From: an uncultured Nostocoides sp.
GTDB taxonomy: Bacteria; Actinomycetota; Actinomycetes; Actinomycetales; Dermatophilaceae
NCBI GenBank assembly: GCA_937858995.1
Contig: CALLZC010000028.1
Location: forward strand, 1 to 34,922
Reading direction: 5' to 3'
Length of the DNA stretch: 34,922 nucleotides
Shown here: positions 8,587-16,843 of the stretch, in pieces
How the letters are laid out: each line of letters starts with the position of its first letter
Position numbering within the stretch: the first letter of the stretch is position 1
The notes under the pieces: model-generated
Database searches by the model: none
What the model saw: only the letters and a program-made list of their open reading frames with translations
What the model was told of the DNA's origin: nothing
Position numbers and translations under genes: made by a program

Positions 8587-9756
8587 ATGGCAAGCACCCT
8601 GGTTGCCGGGATCGGCGAACTCGTCACGTGCGCCGGCCCGGGTGGGGTGGCACCGGAGGCGCTCGGCATCCTGCGCGACGCAGCGCTCGTGGTCGAGCGC
8701 GGCTGGGTGGCCTGGATCGGTTCGGACGCGGCGGCGCCCGCCGCCGACCGCCGCATCGATTGCGCGGGGCGGGCGGTCATCCCCGGGTTCGTCGACAGCC
8801 ATACCCACCTGGTGTATGCCGGGGACCGGGCCCCCGAGTTCGCGGCCCGGATGGCGGGCCAGCCCTACGACGGCGGCGGCATCGCGACGACCGTCGCCGC
8901 GACACGCGGGGCGGACGAGGACAGCTTGCGGGCGTTGCTGCGGGCGCGGGTCGCCGAGACTCGGTCCCAGGGGAGCACCACCTTGGAGATCAAGTCCGGG
9001 TACGGACTCGATGTGGCGACCGAGGCGCGGATGCTCCGGCTGGCCAGTGAGGTGACATCCGAGACGACCTATCTCGGAGCCCACGTGGTGCCCGCGGAGT
9101 TCCGCGACCGGAGGGCCGACTACCTAGCCCTCGTCTGTGGTGAGATGCTCGCGGCCTGCGCGCCGCATGCCCGGTGGATCGACGTCTTCTGCGAGCCGGC
9201 GTCGGCGCACGCGTTCGACGGTGACGAGGCCCGCACCGTTCTGCTGGCTGGTATCGATGCCGGACTGCTGCCGCGCGTGCACGGCAACCAGCTCGGTCCG
9301 GGCCCGGGCGTGCAACTCGCGGTGGAGCTCGGTGCCGCCAGTGTCGATCACTGCACCTATCTCAGCGCGACCGACGTCGAGGCCCTAGCGAGTGCCCCGG
9401 ACACGGTCGCAACGCTCCTTCCCGGGGTGGAGTTCTCCACCCGATCGCCTTATCCCGACGCGCGGCGGCTCATCGACGCGGGAGTGAGCCTGGCGATCGC
9501 GACGGACTGCAATCCCGGCACCTGCAATTCATCGTCGATGCCGCTGATGATCGCGTTGGCTGTCCGGGAGATGCGGATGACGCCTGCCGAGGCGCTCTAT
9601 GCGGCCACGGTCGGCAGCGCGAAGTCCTTGCGGCGTAACGATATCGGGCGCATCAGCGTTGGGGGTCCGGCGGATCTGACCCTGCTCGATGCGCCCTCGT
9701 ATCTCCACCTGGCCTATCGCCCGGGTGTGCCCATCGCCCGCGCGCTGCAGGTCTAG
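8587..9756 (+). CDS. hutI: Imidazolonepropionase
   Basis: Third step of histidine degradation: opens the ring of 4-imidazolone-5-propionate to give N-formimidoyl-glutamate, the HutF substrate. It has 389 residues and an amidohydrolase barrel. Seen: [18 protein letters not shown] with metal ligands His72 and His74, the substrate-binding [24 protein letters not shown], THxVPxEFRDR-like [38 protein letters not shown], and [14 protein letters not shown] with the metal-binding Asp. The ATG at 8587 lies 2 nt after the hutF stop, so translation is coupled. The order hutU-M20-hutF-hutI here does not follow reaction order. Its stop shares the CTAG tetramer at 9753-9756 with the stop of the convergent gene. 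Confidence 0.95.
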   Translation: MASTLVAGIGELVTCAGPGGVAPEALGILRDAALVVERGWVAWIGSDAAAPAADRRIDCAGRAVIPGFVDSHTHLVYAGDRAPEFAARMAGQPYDGGGIATTVAATRGADEDSLRALLRARVAETRSQGSTTLEIKSGYGLDVATEARMLRLASEVTSETTYLGAHVVPAEFRDRRADYLALVCGEMLAACAPHARWIDVFCEPASAHAFDGDEARTVLLAGIDAGLLPRVHGNQLGPGPGVQLAVELGAASVDHCTYLSATDVEALASAPDTVATLLPGVEFSTRSPYPDARRLIDAGVSLAIATDCNPGTCNSSSMPLMIALAVREMRMTPAEALYAATVGSAKSLRRNDIGRISVGGPADLTLLDAPSYLHLAYRPGVPIARALQV

Positions 9757-10034
9757 AGCTGCTCCTCTTTGCGCATCGGTGCCGGCAGTCGACCGGATGA
9801 CTTCTCGTAGTACTGCGCGGCCTTGCGGGTGAACAGGGTCTTGGCGATCGCCGCGGCCACGGCGCTGACTGCGGCCAGACCGAGCGCCTCACCCAGTGGG
9901 GTGTGCGGGTTTTGTGGGTCCACCGCACTGTCCTTGCCGGTCTTGCCCCACAGGGTGTTGACCGACTTGTTGGCCACCGCGGCGGCAGCCACCGCCGCGC
10001 CGGTGGCGAGTGCTTTCCAGACCATGCCGCCCAT
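9753..10034 (-). CDS. DUF4235 small membrane-associated protein
   Basis: A 93-residue protein of the actinobacterial DUF4235 family, function unknown. Seen: an N-terminal [24 protein letters not shown] segment, a polar middle with [17 protein letters not shown], a second alanine-rich hydrophobic stretch and a charged tail ending MRKEEQL. The two hydrophobic stretches suggest membrane association. The start at 10034 (MGGMVWKAL) matches the family style; a second ATG at 10025 is possible. No Shine-Dalgarno is seen, and a TACCGT -10 box on the minus strand (10046-10041) lies 6 nt before the ATG, so the message may be leaderless. It is divergent from the DUF218 gene and convergent with hutI. Confidence 0.8.
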   Translation of the reverse strand: MGGMVWKALATGAAVAAAAVANKSVNTLWGKTGKDSAVDPQNPHTPLGEALGLAAVSAVAAAIAKTLFTRKAAQYYEKSSGRLPAPMRKEEQL

Positions 10035-10040
10035 GCGCTA

Positions 10041-10050
10041 ACGGTAACGT
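10041..10050. promoter_or_regulatory. Overlapping divergent -10 boxes between DUF4235 and DUF218 genes
   Basis: The 10-bp ACGGTAACGT contains a minus-strand TACCGT (10046-10041), 6 nt before the ATG at 10034, and a plus-strand TAACGT (10045-10050), 7 nt before the GTG at 10058. Both fit the leaderless TANNNT pattern and they share two bases, so polymerase could engage only one at a time. Inferred from spacing only. Confidence 0.45.
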
Positions 10051-10057
10051 GTCGAGG

Positions 10058-10717
10058 GTGCATTGGCGGCGGGCCACGGTGGCGACATTGCTGGGGGCGG
10101 GAGTCCTCGGCAGTGCCGCGGTGCTCGGCGCGAATGTCTGGGCCGCGCGCGCCAGCGCCGGTCATGCGTATGCCGCCGAGCTGGCCCCGCAGCGCCCCGT
10201 CGCCCTCGTCCTGGGTGCTGGGCTGACCCCAGCGGGCACTCCCACCCCCTATCTCGCCTACCGGCTCGATGTCGCCAAGCAGTTGTATGACGCCGGCACC
10301 GTCCGCGTCCTGCTCGTCTCCGGCGACAACCGGACGCACGCCTATGACGAGCCGACGGCCATGACCGACTATCTCGTGGCCCACGGCATACCCGCGGAGC
10401 GGATCGTGCAGGACTTCGCGGGCCGCGACACCTATGACTCCTGCGCCCGTGCCCGGCGCATCTTCGGCGTCGAGCAGCTCATCGTGGTCACGCAGGAGTA
10501 CCACGTGCGACGGGCCATCGCGACGTGCCGGGCGTTGGGGATCGACGCGGTCGGGGTCGGGGACCTGCAGGGCAGGCGCTTCGCCGACGTGTGGGCCAGC
10601 GGATCGCAACGCGAAAAGCTTGCCGTGGTCAAGACCGTGTGGGATCTGACCACGCGCCGCGACCCGGTCCTCGGGCAGCCGGAGAGCCGGGTCCAAGACG
10701 CGCTGGCCGGCACCTGA
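10058..10717 (+). CDS. DUF218 / SanA-YdcF-ElyC family membrane-anchored protein
   Basis: About 219 residues. Seen: a short basic start, one hydrophobic N-terminal segment (TVATLLGAGVLGSAAVLGANVWA) likely acting as a signal anchor, then the DUF218 domain: ALVLGAGLTPAGTPTPYLAYRLD, VLLVSGDNRTHAYDEPTAM, DFAGRDTYDSCARARRIFG, and VVTQEYHVRRAIATCRALG. The family includes E. coli SanA and ElyC, linked to envelope barrier function and lipid-carrier metabolism; the reaction is not established. Start choice: GTG 10058 fits a leaderless message after the TAACGT box; GTG 10049 and an ATG at 10010 are in frame but would lie in or before the promoter. It is followed by a gap of 67 bp before the EF-G-like gene. 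Confidence 0.85.
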   Translation: MHWRRATVATLLGAGVLGSAAVLGANVWAARASAGHAYAAELAPQRPVALVLGAGLTPAGTPTPYLAYRLDVAKQLYDAGTVRVLLVSGDNRTHAYDEPTAMTDYLVAHGIPAERIVQDFAGRDTYDSCARARRIFGVEQLIVVTQEYHVRRAIATCRALGIDAVGVGDLQGRRFADVWASGSQREKLAVVKTVWDLTTRRDPVLGQPESRVQDALAGT

Positions 10718-10772
10718 GCGACCCCCCAGGAGTTGGCATCCGGGTCGCATCCGTGCCCCTGACGGGAGCAAC

Positions 10773-10778
10773 TAAGGT
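10773..10778 (+). promoter_or_regulatory. -10 box of EF-G-like gene (leaderless style)
   Basis: TAAGGT ends 6 nt before the ATG at 10785. GAGG within the same stretch is too close to the ATG (2 nt) to be a good ribosome-binding site, so a leaderless start is the simpler reading. No clear -35. Confidence 0.45.
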
Positions 10779-10784
10779 GAGGTC

Positions 10785-12866
10785 ATGAGCCGTTCCACCG
10801 CTGCAGCGCTCCCCATTCCGACCACCCCCGCCCAGATCCGCAATGTGGTTCTGGTGGGCCCGTCCGGCGGGGGCAAGAGCACCCTGTTCGGCCGGCTGGT
10901 CTACGGAGAGCTGTTGCGGCGCAAAGAGGACGAGGGTGCCTCGACCAGTCTGCGGGTCGCCACCATTGGTCACGAAGACTTGGCCATCACGCTGCTGGAC
11001 ACGCCCGGTGCCACGGACTTCGTCGGGGAGGTTCGCGCCGGACTGCGGGCCGCCGATGCCGCGCTCTTCGTCATCGCGGCCGGCGGCTCCGTGGACGAGG
11101 CGACCCGGATGTTGTGGCGCGAGTGTGCCGCCGTGGGGATGCCGCGGGCGGTGGCCTTGACGAAGCTGGAGCAGTGCCAGGACGACTACGCCACGGTGGT
11201 GGAGGCGTGCCGCCGTGCGTTTGGGGATGCCCAGCCACTGCAGGTGCCGATCCTGCGCGGGGAGAAGGTCATCGGCCTGATCGATCTCTTGGGCGCCGAG
11301 ATCCACGGGCCTGACGGCGAGGTGCAGGGTGCGCCGGATTCGGAGCAGCTAGCGGTCATCGAGGAACTGCGCGGCGGAGTCGTCGAGGCGATCATCGAGG
11401 GATCCGAGGACGAGTCGGCGCTCGATCGCTACCTTTCCGGGGCCGACCTGGACGCCGACACCTTGCGCGAGGACCTGAAGGCGGCCATCGCCACCGCCCG
11501 CTTCTTCCCCATCATCCCGACCCATTGGGCCAGCGGCGTGGGGGTGAGCGAACTGCTGCGGCTCTTTGTCGAGGGCTTCCCGTCGCCGGCGGACGCGTGG
11601 TTGCCGGAGGTCACGACCCCCGACTACGACGAGTTCGGCGAGATCACGTGCGACCCGGCCGGCCCCCTGGTCGCCGAGGTCATCCGCACCTCGAGCGATC
11701 AGTATGTGGGTCGGCTGTCCCTGATTCGGGTCTTCTCCGGCACCGTCCACCCGGATCAGCACCTGCACGTGTCGGGCCATCTGGAGAATGTCGTCGGGCA
11801 CGAGGTGGTGGGGCATCCGGGTCATGACAGCGACGCCGATCGCACCGGCGCGATCTCGGCGCCGACAGGTGGCGAGCCGCTGCCGCGCACCGCGGCCATC
11901 GCCGGCGAGGTCGTGCTCGTGACCAAGCTCGCTCACGCCGAGACCGCCGACACGATCTCCACCCCGGACCGCCCGGCACTCGTCCAGCCATGGTTGTTGC
12001 CGGAGCCGCTGCTTCCGGTCGCCATCCACGCCGCGAGCAAGAACGACGAGGACAAGCTCGCCACAGCGCTGCAGCGGCTCGTGGCCGAGGACGTCACCAT
12101 GCGTCTGGAACACAATGTCGAGACCCACCAACTCGTGCTGTGGGCGCTGGGCCCGGCGCACGTCGAAGACCTCCTGAGCCGGCTCAAGGACCGGTATCAC
12201 GTCAATGTCGAGGTGGAGCCGCTGAAGACCTCGCTCCGCGAGACCTTCGTGCGTTCGTGCGACGTCCAGGGGCGGTTGGTCAAGCAGTCCGGTGGCCACG
12301 GGCAGTATGCGGTGGTGAAGCTGCGGATCGAGGCGCTGGAGCGGGGTGCCGGTATCGAGTTCGTCGACAAGGTCGTCGGGGGCTCGGTGCCCCGGCAGTT
12401 CATCCCCTCGGTCGAGAAGGGCGCGCGCAACCAGCTCGAGAAGGGCGTGCTGGCCGGCTATCCCGTGGTCGATGTCCGGGTGACGCTGTATGACGGCAAG
12501 GCTCACTCTGTCGACTCCTCCGACATGGCCTTCCAGACCGCGGCAGCCATGGCCTTGCGCGAGGCCGCGAACGAGGCGACCGTGCAGATGCTCGAACCGG
12601 TGGACGAGATCGTCGTGACGGTCGCCGACGATTCGTTGGGTGCGGTCATGGCCGATCTGCGGGGACGTCGCGGTCAGGTGCATGGCACCGAGCCGGGCGA
12701 GACCGACGGTTTCACCAAGGTGCGTGCCGAGGTGCCGCAGCACGAGTTGTCGCGCTATCCCATCGACCTGCGCTCGGTGTCGCACGGCACAGGCACGTTC
12801 ACGCGCTCCTTCGTGCGCTATGACTACATGCCCGCGGCGCAGGCGCGTGAGGTCATCAACGGCTAG
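10785..12866 (+). CDS. Elongation factor G-like GTPase (EF-G2 type)
   Basis: A 693-residue, full-length EF-G paralogue with GTPase domain, domain II, and the domain III-V block. Seen: P-loop GPSGGGKSTL (residues 25-34), DTPGATDFVGEV in place of the usual DTPGH, a G4 motif TKLE near residue 125 in place of NKxD, and the domain IV signature KQSGGHGQYAVVKL. The C-terminal half is conventional. Because G3 loses the catalytic-position His and G4 loses both Asn and Asp, this is not the housekeeping translocase. It resembles mycobacterial-type EF-G2, which binds GTP but is reported not to support ribosome-dependent hydrolysis. It stands alone, without the rpsL-rpsG-tuf neighbourhood of true fusA. 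The role is unknown; a stress or ribosome-recycling function is speculation. Confidence 0.88.
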   Translation: MSRSTAAALPIPTTPAQIRNVVLVGPSGGGKSTLFGRLVYGELLRRKEDEGASTSLRVATIGHEDLAITLLDTPGATDFVGEVRAGLRAADAALFVIAAGGSVDEATRMLWRECAAVGMPRAVALTKLEQCQDDYATVVEACRRAFGDAQPLQVPILRGEKVIGLIDLLGAEIHGPDGEVQGAPDSEQLAVIEELRGGVVEAIIEGSEDESALDRYLSGADLDADTLREDLKAAIATARFFPIIPTHWASGVGVSELLRLFVEGFPSPADAWLPEVTTPDYDEFGEITCDPAGPLVAEVIRTSSDQYVGRLSLIRVFSGTVHPDQHLHVSGHLENVVGHEVVGHPGHDSDADRTGAISAPTGGEPLPRTAAIAGEVVLVTKLAHAETADTISTPDRPALVQPWLLPEPLLPVAIHAASKNDEDKLATALQRLVAEDVTMRLEHNVETHQLVLWALGPAHVEDLLSRLKDRYHVNVEVEPLKTSLRETFVRSCDVQGRLVKQSGGHGQYAVVKLRIEALERGAGIEFVDKVVGGSVPRQFIPSVEKGARNQLEKGVLAGYPVVDVRVTLYDGKAHSVDSSDMAFQTAAAMALREAANEATVQMLEPVDEIVVTVADDSLGAVMADLRGRRGQVHGTEPGETDGFTKVRAEVPQHELSRYPIDLRSVSHGTGTFTRSFVRYDYMPAAQAREVING

Positions 12867-12877
12867 CTGCCTGGCCA

Positions 12878-13948
12878 ATGTCCGCTCCTGACGTCGCCGG
12901 CGCGCATCCGACCATGACGCGCTGGCTGATCGTGACCGGTGGCGGCACGGCGCTCGGTGCTGCCGGGTTGATCGCGACCTATCTCGCCATTCGTGCCGAT
13001 CTGCCTCCCCGGGTGGCATCGCACTGGGGACTCGACGGGGTCGACGCGACCCAAGACCCCGCAGCGCTCGTGGCCACACTGATCGCTGTGAACCTGGGCT
13101 GTCTGCTCCTGCTCGGGGCCCTGGCCGCCGTGGGTCCGATCGAGGTCCGGCGCCCACTGGCCATGACGGTCGCCGCGCTCACGGGGGTGCTGATGATCGG
13201 CGTGGGCGGGACCCTGTGGGCGCAGCGGGGCCTCGCCGACCCGTATGCGGCAACCGACGCCACGCGCTGGTTGGCCCTCGGCTTCGCTGCCGCCGCACCG
13301 CTGGCCGGCCTCGCCTATTGGCTCTTGCCGACCCATATCCCCACGCCGCGCGACCCGCTCTCCCGGGGCGCGGGCGCCCCGTCAGCGGGGGAGGCGGAGG
13401 CTGGCCTCAGCCGAGGCGCAGGGGCTGCCGCTGGCGCTTCCGCCGGCGGTGCTGCGGCGCGGTTCGAATTGCCCTCGGAACCCCTCGTGGGCGACGGGCC
13501 CTGGATCGTGCCCGTGCCGGCCGGGGTCTCGGGCTATGTCATTGCGGGATTGCTGGGGGTGCTGGCGCTCGGACTCGTGACCACCCCGGCCCGCTGGGTG
13601 GCGACTCCCCTGTTCCTCATGGTGGCCTTGGGTGTGCTCGCGATGACGCGGGCGCAACTGGTGATCGACGCCGAATCGGTGCGCGTGCGCAGCCTCGGGC
13701 GGATCACCTGGCTGCGAGTGCCGGTGCGCGTCATCCGCGGAGTGGAGGTGGCGCAGGCCCGGCCGATGGCCGACTTCGGGGGTTATGGGCTGCGCTACAC
13801 GCCAGCCGGCCGTGCTTTCATCACCCGCCCCGGTCCGGCCTTAAAGCTTCGGGTGCCGACCGGCGCCGACACCTGGATCAGCCTGGAGGCGAAGGACGTG
13901 CCCACTGCCGTCGCCGCCATCGACGCCGCCCGCGCGCGGCAGCGCTGA
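12878..13948 (+). CDS. DUF1648 membrane protein with C-terminal PH-like domain
   Basis: A 356-residue integral membrane protein. Seen: a hydrophobic segment near residues 15-35, then LPPRVASHWGLDGVDATQDP, the DUF1648 signature found in SdpI-type proteins, then two or three more membrane spans (about 65-80, 95-110, 130-150), a low-complexity Gly/Ala linker (about 160-190), two further spans (about 215-255), and a soluble tail with VIRGVEVAQARPMADFGGYG and LKLRVPTGADTWISLE that resembles a bacterial PH domain. The ATG at 12878 is 11 nt after the EF-G-like stop; an ATG at 12914 is an alternative. Function unknown; immunity to a secreted toxin is known for SdpI relatives but nothing here shows it. 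Confidence 0.72.
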   Translation: MSAPDVAGAHPTMTRWLIVTGGGTALGAAGLIATYLAIRADLPPRVASHWGLDGVDATQDPAALVATLIAVNLGCLLLLGALAAVGPIEVRRPLAMTVAALTGVLMIGVGGTLWAQRGLADPYAATDATRWLALGFAAAAPLAGLAYWLLPTHIPTPRDPLSRGAGAPSAGEAEAGLSRGAGAAAGASAGGAAARFELPSEPLVGDGPWIVPVPAGVSGYVIAGLLGVLALGLVTTPARWVATPLFLMVALGVLAMTRAQLVIDAESVRVRSLGRITWLRVPVRVIRGVEVAQARPMADFGGYGLRYTPAGRAFITRPGPALKLRVPTGADTWISLEAKDVPTAVAAIDAARARQR

Positions 13949-13990
13949 CCCGAAAGCCACACACCCGAATCCCCGGCCCAGTGGCGACGC

Positions 13991-14761
13991 TCAGTCGTCG
14001 TCGCGGTCCGGCTGGTCCGGCCCGCGGAGCACCGTGAATCCGGCCTTCCGGGCGCCAGCCCGTTCGCTGCGCCGGATCAGCACCCGCAACTGGCGCCGCG
14101 AAAGGGTCACGCCGGTCTCGGGATCGGTGACGGGCAGGCTCCAGCCCAGGCGCCGGGCGAGCAAGGTCAGGCCGCCACCGATGGCGATACCGGCCGCCAT
14201 CCCCCAGGTGTCTCGGGCGGCCGCGGGGATGATCAGGATGGTGGCGGACGCGGCGGCGGCGGCCGTCGCATACAGCGTGTTGCCTCCGAGCACGGAGGGC
14301 ACCTGGCCGATGGCGATGTCGCGCAGCATGCCGCCGCCGACAGCGGTCAGCACTCCGAGCAGGAGCGAGGGCAACCAATCGAGCCCCGCGGCCTGGGCCT
14401 TGATGGTCCCCGTAGCCGCCCAGCAGCCGACGGCGAGCGCGTCGATGACGGTCAACGGCCAGCGCCAGCGTCGGCCCTCGATCCGAAAGACGACGGCGAT
14501 GAGCACGCCGACGATGGCCGTGACGAGATAGGACGGATCGGTGATGGCCACGGGCTGGCCGATATTGATCAGCACATCACGCAACACCCCGCCCGCGAGA
14601 CCGCTGAGGATCCCCAGGACCATCAGCCCCACGAGATCAAAGCGGCGTTGGCGCGCGATCAGCGCACCGATCATGCCGTTGCAGAGGACACCCGCTAGAT
14701 CGACGACGCGGAAGGCTTCGGCGACGTCAAGTTCGGTGAGCAGTTCGGGCACGCGGCCCAT
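13991..14761 (-). CDS. Trimeric intracellular cation channel (TRIC/UPF0126) family membrane protein
   Basis: A 256-residue membrane protein of the UPF0126/YicG group, the prokaryotic TRIC channels. Seen: two copies of the family repeat, each with a glycine-rich bend and LRD: GILSGLAGGVLRDVLIN near residue 60 and GVLTAVGGGMLRDIAIG near residue 145. Six to seven hydrophobic spans alternate with short polar loops. The C-terminal tail (RRQLRVLIRRSERAG) is basic. Relatives conduct monovalent cations; glycine transport has also been proposed. Two M-starts are near; 14761 is used. The gene is convergent with the DUF1648 gene and lies downstream of modC with a 63-bp gap that contains AACCGG/CCGGTT repeats. 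Confidence 0.85.
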   Translation of the reverse strand: MGRVPELLTELDVAEAFRVVDLAGVLCNGMIGALIARQRRFDLVGLMVLGILSGLAGGVLRDVLINIGQPVAITDPSYLVTAIVGVLIAVVFRIEGRRWRWPLTVIDALAVGCWAATGTIKAQAAGLDWLPSLLLGVLTAVGGGMLRDIAIGQVPSVLGGNTLYATAAAAASATILIIPAAARDTWGMAAGIAIGGGLTLLARRLGWSLPVTDPETGVTLSRRQLRVLIRRSERAGARKAGFTVLRGPDQPDRDDD

Positions 14762-14780
14762 CCAACCCGATCGAGCCCCG

Positions 14781-14805
14781 AACCGGCCAAACCGGTGATC
14801 CGGTT
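14781..14805. repeat. AACCGG repeat cluster upstream of the TRIC gene
   Basis: AACCGG occurs at 14781-14786 and 14790-14795, and its inverse CCGGTT at 14800-14805; the last two form AACCGG-TGAT-CCGGTT. It lies in the gap after modC and before the TRIC start on the minus strand. It could be a repressor site or a weak terminator for the mod operon; the short 6-bp arms do not decide. Confidence 0.4.
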
Positions 14806-14824
14806 ATCCGTGGGACGGGACACC

Positions 14825-15994
14825 TCAACTCCTGAAACTCGCGGACGACCCGGGGGCTCGGCCGGCCACCGCGCCGAACGGGCCTGCCGGGGCGGGCGGG
14901 GCCAGCTCGGCATACGCCTCGATCTCCGATGCCTTGGCCGAGCACCAGATCGGATCGCCACGGCGTAGGCCAAGGTGGAGCAGGGCGGCCGGGGTGATGT
15001 CGACGAGGGCTCGAGGGGTCCCCTCGATCTGCAGCCGGATGCGGTCGTGCAACTGCTGGATGTCACCGATGCGGCCGGGCCAGACATTGCGCGCCGAACC
15101 CGGACCGGGGGCCTGCAGGTGCACGGTGATGGCTGTGGGCGGAACCGCCAGCAGGACCACCGATGTCGGCGGCAGGACGCTCGGGGTGAGTACCCCGCCG
15201 CCATCAAGCCGGACGGTGCCGCTGGCCCGGTCCACGCGCCCGCGATAGTGATTGAGCCCGGACAAGCCGGCGATGTAGGCCGTCGCCGGGCGCCGCGCGA
15301 TGGTCGCCGGGTCCGCATCCTGGGTGACGACACCACCCTCGATTACCAGGACCCGGTCGGCCAGGAGCAGCGCGTCGAGAGGGTCGTGGGTCACCAGGAG
15401 GGTCGGGCCCTCGAATCCCGACACCAGGCGCGCCAACTCCCCCCGGGTGGTCCCCCGCATCGTGGCGTCGAGCGCAGCCAGGGGTTCGTCCAGCAACAGG
15501 AGCGCCGGGCGACTCGCCAGGGCGCGTACCAGGGCCACCCGCTGCGCCTGACCACCGCTGAGTTGTGGAGGCCGCCGCTCGGCGAGGCCCGCCAGATCGA
15601 AGCGCTCGAGCCACTCCTGTGCCGCGGCGCGCGCGGCCGTGCGACGGTGACCACGGGCGGCTGCGGCGAAGGCGACATTGTCGCGGACGGTCATGGTCGT
15701 GAAGAGTCGATAGTCCTGGAAGACGACGCCCATGGCGCGTCGCTCGGGCGGCACCCAGATGCCCGCGTCGGGGTCGTCGAGCACACGATCACCGAGGCGG
15801 ATCCGCCCGGCGCGCAGCGGGGTCAATCCGGCGATCGCCCGCAGCAGAGTGCTCTTGCCGGCGCCATTGGGTCCGAGGACAGCGACCAGCTGACCGGGCT
15901 CGGCATGCAGGGTGAGATCCACGGTGAAGGGTTGGGTTCCCCCGCGCTGCACCACAACGCGTGCCTCGAGACCGTTGCCCTCGGGTGGTGTCAT
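14825..15994 (-). CDS. modC: Molybdate ABC transporter ATP-binding protein
   Basis: ATPase of the ModABC molybdate importer. The 389 residues hold an ABC domain and a C-terminal TOBE (Mop) domain. Seen: Walker A GPNGAGKS (41-48), the Q-loop in GVVFQDYRLF, signature LSGGQAQRVALVRAL, Walker B LLLLDEPL, switch His in LLVTHDPLDAL, and after about residue 290 the TOBE-like segment ARNVWPGRIGDIQQLHDRIRLQIEG. The ATG overlaps the modB stop as ATGA, giving tight coupling. Sulfate/thiosulfate or iron ABC proteins share this layout, but the upstream modA lipoprotein and the TOBE regulator favour molybdate or tungstate. Confidence 0.9.
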   Translation of the reverse strand: MTPPEGNGLEARVVVQRGGTQPFTVDLTLHAEPGQLVAVLGPNGAGKSTLLRAIAGLTPLRAGRIRLGDRVLDDPDAGIWVPPERRAMGVVFQDYRLFTTMTVRDNVAFAAAARGHRRTAARAAAQEWLERFDLAGLAERRPPQLSGGQAQRVALVRALASRPALLLLDEPLAALDATMRGTTRGELARLVSGFEGPTLLVTHDPLDALLLADRVLVIEGGVVTQDADPATIARRPATAYIAGLSGLNHYRGRVDRASGTVRLDGGGVLTPSVLPPTSVVLLAVPPTAITVHLQAPGPGSARNVWPGRIGDIQQLHDRIRLQIEGTPRALVDITPAALLHLGLRRGDPIWCSAKASEIEAYAELAPPAPAGPFGAVAGRAPGSSASFRS

Positions 15995-16836
15995 CGCCCG
16001 CCCAGACCCGTGAGCCAGCGACCGCGCAGGGCCACCAAGACCACGATGGAGACGAGCAGCAGGATGAGCGAGAGGGCCACGGCGGCGTCGGGGTCGCGCT
16101 CCATGGCGAGATAGACGGCGAGCGGCATGGTCTGGGTTCGGCCGGGCGAGTTCCCGGCGAAGGTGATGGTGGCGCCGAATTCGCCGAGCGCGCGCGCCCA
16201 GGCCAGGACGGTCCCGGCCATCAGGGCCGGAGCCAGCAAAGGCACCACGACCCGGCGAAAGGCGAACCAGGGCCCGGCTCCCAGCGTCGCGGCGGCCTCG
16301 GCATACCCGTCATCGAGGGTTCGGAAGGCGCCCTCGACGGTCAGGACGAGGAAGGGCATGGCGACGAAGGTCTCGGCAACGATCACACCGAGCGGGGTGA
16401 AGGGTAGCGCGATCCCGAAGAGCTCGTCGACGGGTCGTCCGAGCAGCCCGCGGCGGCCGAACGCGGAGAGCAGGGCGACGCCGCCGACCACGGGCGGGAG
16501 CACCAAGGGGATGGTGACCAGGGCCCGTATGACGGTGGCCACGCTCCCATTGGAGCGCGCGAGCAGCCAGGCTAGGGGGATGCCGAAGAGGGCCGAGAGG
16601 CCAGCAGCGGTTGTGGCGCACAGCAACGAAAGGCGCAGCGCCTCACCGACGAGCGGGTCACCCAGCAGGCTCGGCAGCGCGCGCCAGGGCGCCCGGATCA
16701 CCAGCGCGAGAAGGGGCAGGATGAGGAAGATCGCGGCCACGGTGGCGGGCACGCGCAGCTGCCACGGGGCCCGGCCGCGTCGGGCGCGTGCGACGGATCG
16801 GCGACGGGCGGTGGACAGAGCCTGAGACAACACCAT
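15991..16836 (-). CDS. modB: Molybdate ABC transporter permease
   Basis: A 281-residue inner-membrane permease. Seen: about six hydrophobic spans starting with VAAIFLILPLLALVI; the EAA loop EAAATLGAGPWFAFRRVVVPLL, which docks to ModC; and ALGEFGATITFAGNSPGRTQTMPLAVY, a stretch typical of ModB. The start ATG at 16836 lies 7 nt after the modA stop and has GAGG in the end of modA; the frame is open back to 17067 inside modA, but that extension is an antisense-like arginine/proline-rich run and is not part of the protein. Confidence 0.9.
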   Translation of the reverse strand: MVLSQALSTARRRSVARARRGRAPWQLRVPATVAAIFLILPLLALVIRAPWRALPSLLGDPLVGEALRLSLLCATTAAGLSALFGIPLAWLLARSNGSVATVIRALVTIPLVLPPVVGGVALLSAFGRRGLLGRPVDELFGIALPFTPLGVIVAETFVAMPFLVLTVEGAFRTLDDGYAEAAATLGAGPWFAFRRVVVPLLAPALMAGTVLAWARALGEFGATITFAGNSPGRTQTMPLAVYLAMERDPDAAVALSLILLLVSIVVLVALRGRWLTGLGGR

Positions 16837-16843
16837 GATGACC

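Noticed and set aside
11349-13157. 602-codon open frame antisense to the EF-G-like gene
   Set aside because: No recognisable domain; composition typical of a shadow frame.
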